A DNA stretch of 7,081 nucleotides, taken from assembly GCA_000961805.1 (NCBI GenBank), contig LADV01000073.1:1-7081 (forward strand), read 5' to 3'. Source of the DNA: Peptococcaceae bacterium BRH_c23 (GTDB lineage Bacteria > Bacillota_B > Desulfitobacteriia > Desulfitobacteriales > Desulfitobacteriaceae). The translations under genes were made by a program, and so were the position numbers. Each line of letters starts with the position of its first letter. Position 1 is the first letter of the stretch. Positions 6,919 to 7,081 of this stretch are shown in pieces. The notes below the pieces were generated by a model, which saw nothing but the letters and a program-made list of their open reading frames with translations, was not told the DNA's origin and did no database searches.

Positions 6919-6953
6919 ATTAACCGTCAAAGTTGGTACTTTTGACGGTTAAT
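6919..6953 (+). terminator. Perfect 13-bp inverted repeat after the desulfurase gene, probable terminator
   Basis: ATTAACCGTCAAA (6919-6931) pairs exactly with TTTGACGGTTAAT (6941-6953) around a nine-base loop, starting four bases after the desulfurase stop. No strong T-run follows at once (TATATGCCTTTTCT), so termination may be weak. It lies between convergent units (desulfurase plus, tRNA minus) and could act in both directions. Confidence 0.6.
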
Positions 6954-7035
6954 TATATGCCTTTTCTAGGTTGGTGTATGGTAGTGTATTCAATGTCTTC
7001 AGGTTACTACTAAGCTCTGAAACTCTTGCTATGAT

Positions 7036-7081
7036 TGGTACGCCACCCAGGGATCGAACCAGGGACCTGCCGATTAAGAGT
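7036..7081 (-). tRNA. tRNA-Lys (anticodon CTT), 3' part; 5' part beyond the right edge
   Basis: The minus strand shows the anticodon loop CTCTTAA (anticodon CTT, reading AAG), the 3' anticodon strand, a five-base variable loop AGGTC, the T arm with TTCGATC loop, acceptor strand GTGGCGT, discriminator A and an encoded CCA (7036-7038). The T stem CCTGG/CCTGG pairs at four of five positions, with a T-T mismatch in the middle. The acceptor, D arm and 5' anticodon strand cannot be checked. Confidence 0.85.

Noticed and set aside
6954..7035. Spacer between the hairpin and tRNA-Lys
   Set aside because: I see no open frame, promoter or repeat that I could support here.

Overview
The window looks like chromosomal DNA of an anaerobic, low- to mid-GC Firmicute, most like a Clostridia/Peptococcaceae genome (Desulfitobacterium or Desulfosporosinus type). 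This rests on an aldehyde:ferredoxin oxidoreductase (AOR) family gene, a TIGR01977-type cysteine desulfurase, strong AGGAGG-type ribosome binding sites, tightly packed genes and two group II introns. The taxon is inferred from gene content, not from a marker gene.

Layout. Positions 1-210 (minus strand) are the 5' end of a group II intron that runs off the left edge. It is inserted in the AOR-family gene, whose 5' exon is 211-506 (minus). Upstream of AOR, on the same strand, lies a peptide/opine/nickel-type ABC importer operon: ATPase (472-1278), second ATPase (1334-1963), permease C (1976-2775, broken by a one-base frameshift), permease B (2772-3734) and the C-terminal two thirds of a family-5 solute-binding protein (3746 to about 4795). 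Gaps are a dozen bases, a 55-base gap between the two ATPases, or short overlaps. AOR overlaps the last ATPase gene, so the original transcript probably read binding protein, permease B, permease C, ATPase, ATPase, AOR.

From about 4796 to 6060 (minus) there is a decayed group II intron reverse transcriptase/maturase. It retains the YADD core and domain X, has one in-frame TAA stop, and lacks its N-terminus, its C-terminus and all recognisable intron RNA. It directly abuts the truncated binding protein on one side. On the other it abuts a truncated cysteine desulfurase on the plus strand (about 6057-6914). Both flanking genes have lost their 5' ends at the RT fragment, so the RT block sits where two divergent gene starts and their promoters would have been. 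The desulfurase carries a seven-copy TTTAGC hexamer near its C-terminus and is followed by a perfect inverted repeat. A tRNA-Lys(CTT) on the minus strand runs off the right edge.

Overall this is a decaying locus: one intron-interrupted gene, one frameshift, one nonsense mutation and two rearrangement junctions within 7 kb. The most interesting biology is the apparent coupling of a PepT/Nik-type importer to an AOR-family enzyme, together with the unusual RT-fragment replacement. I see no CRISPR array, insertion sequence, toxin-antitoxin pair or defence system.
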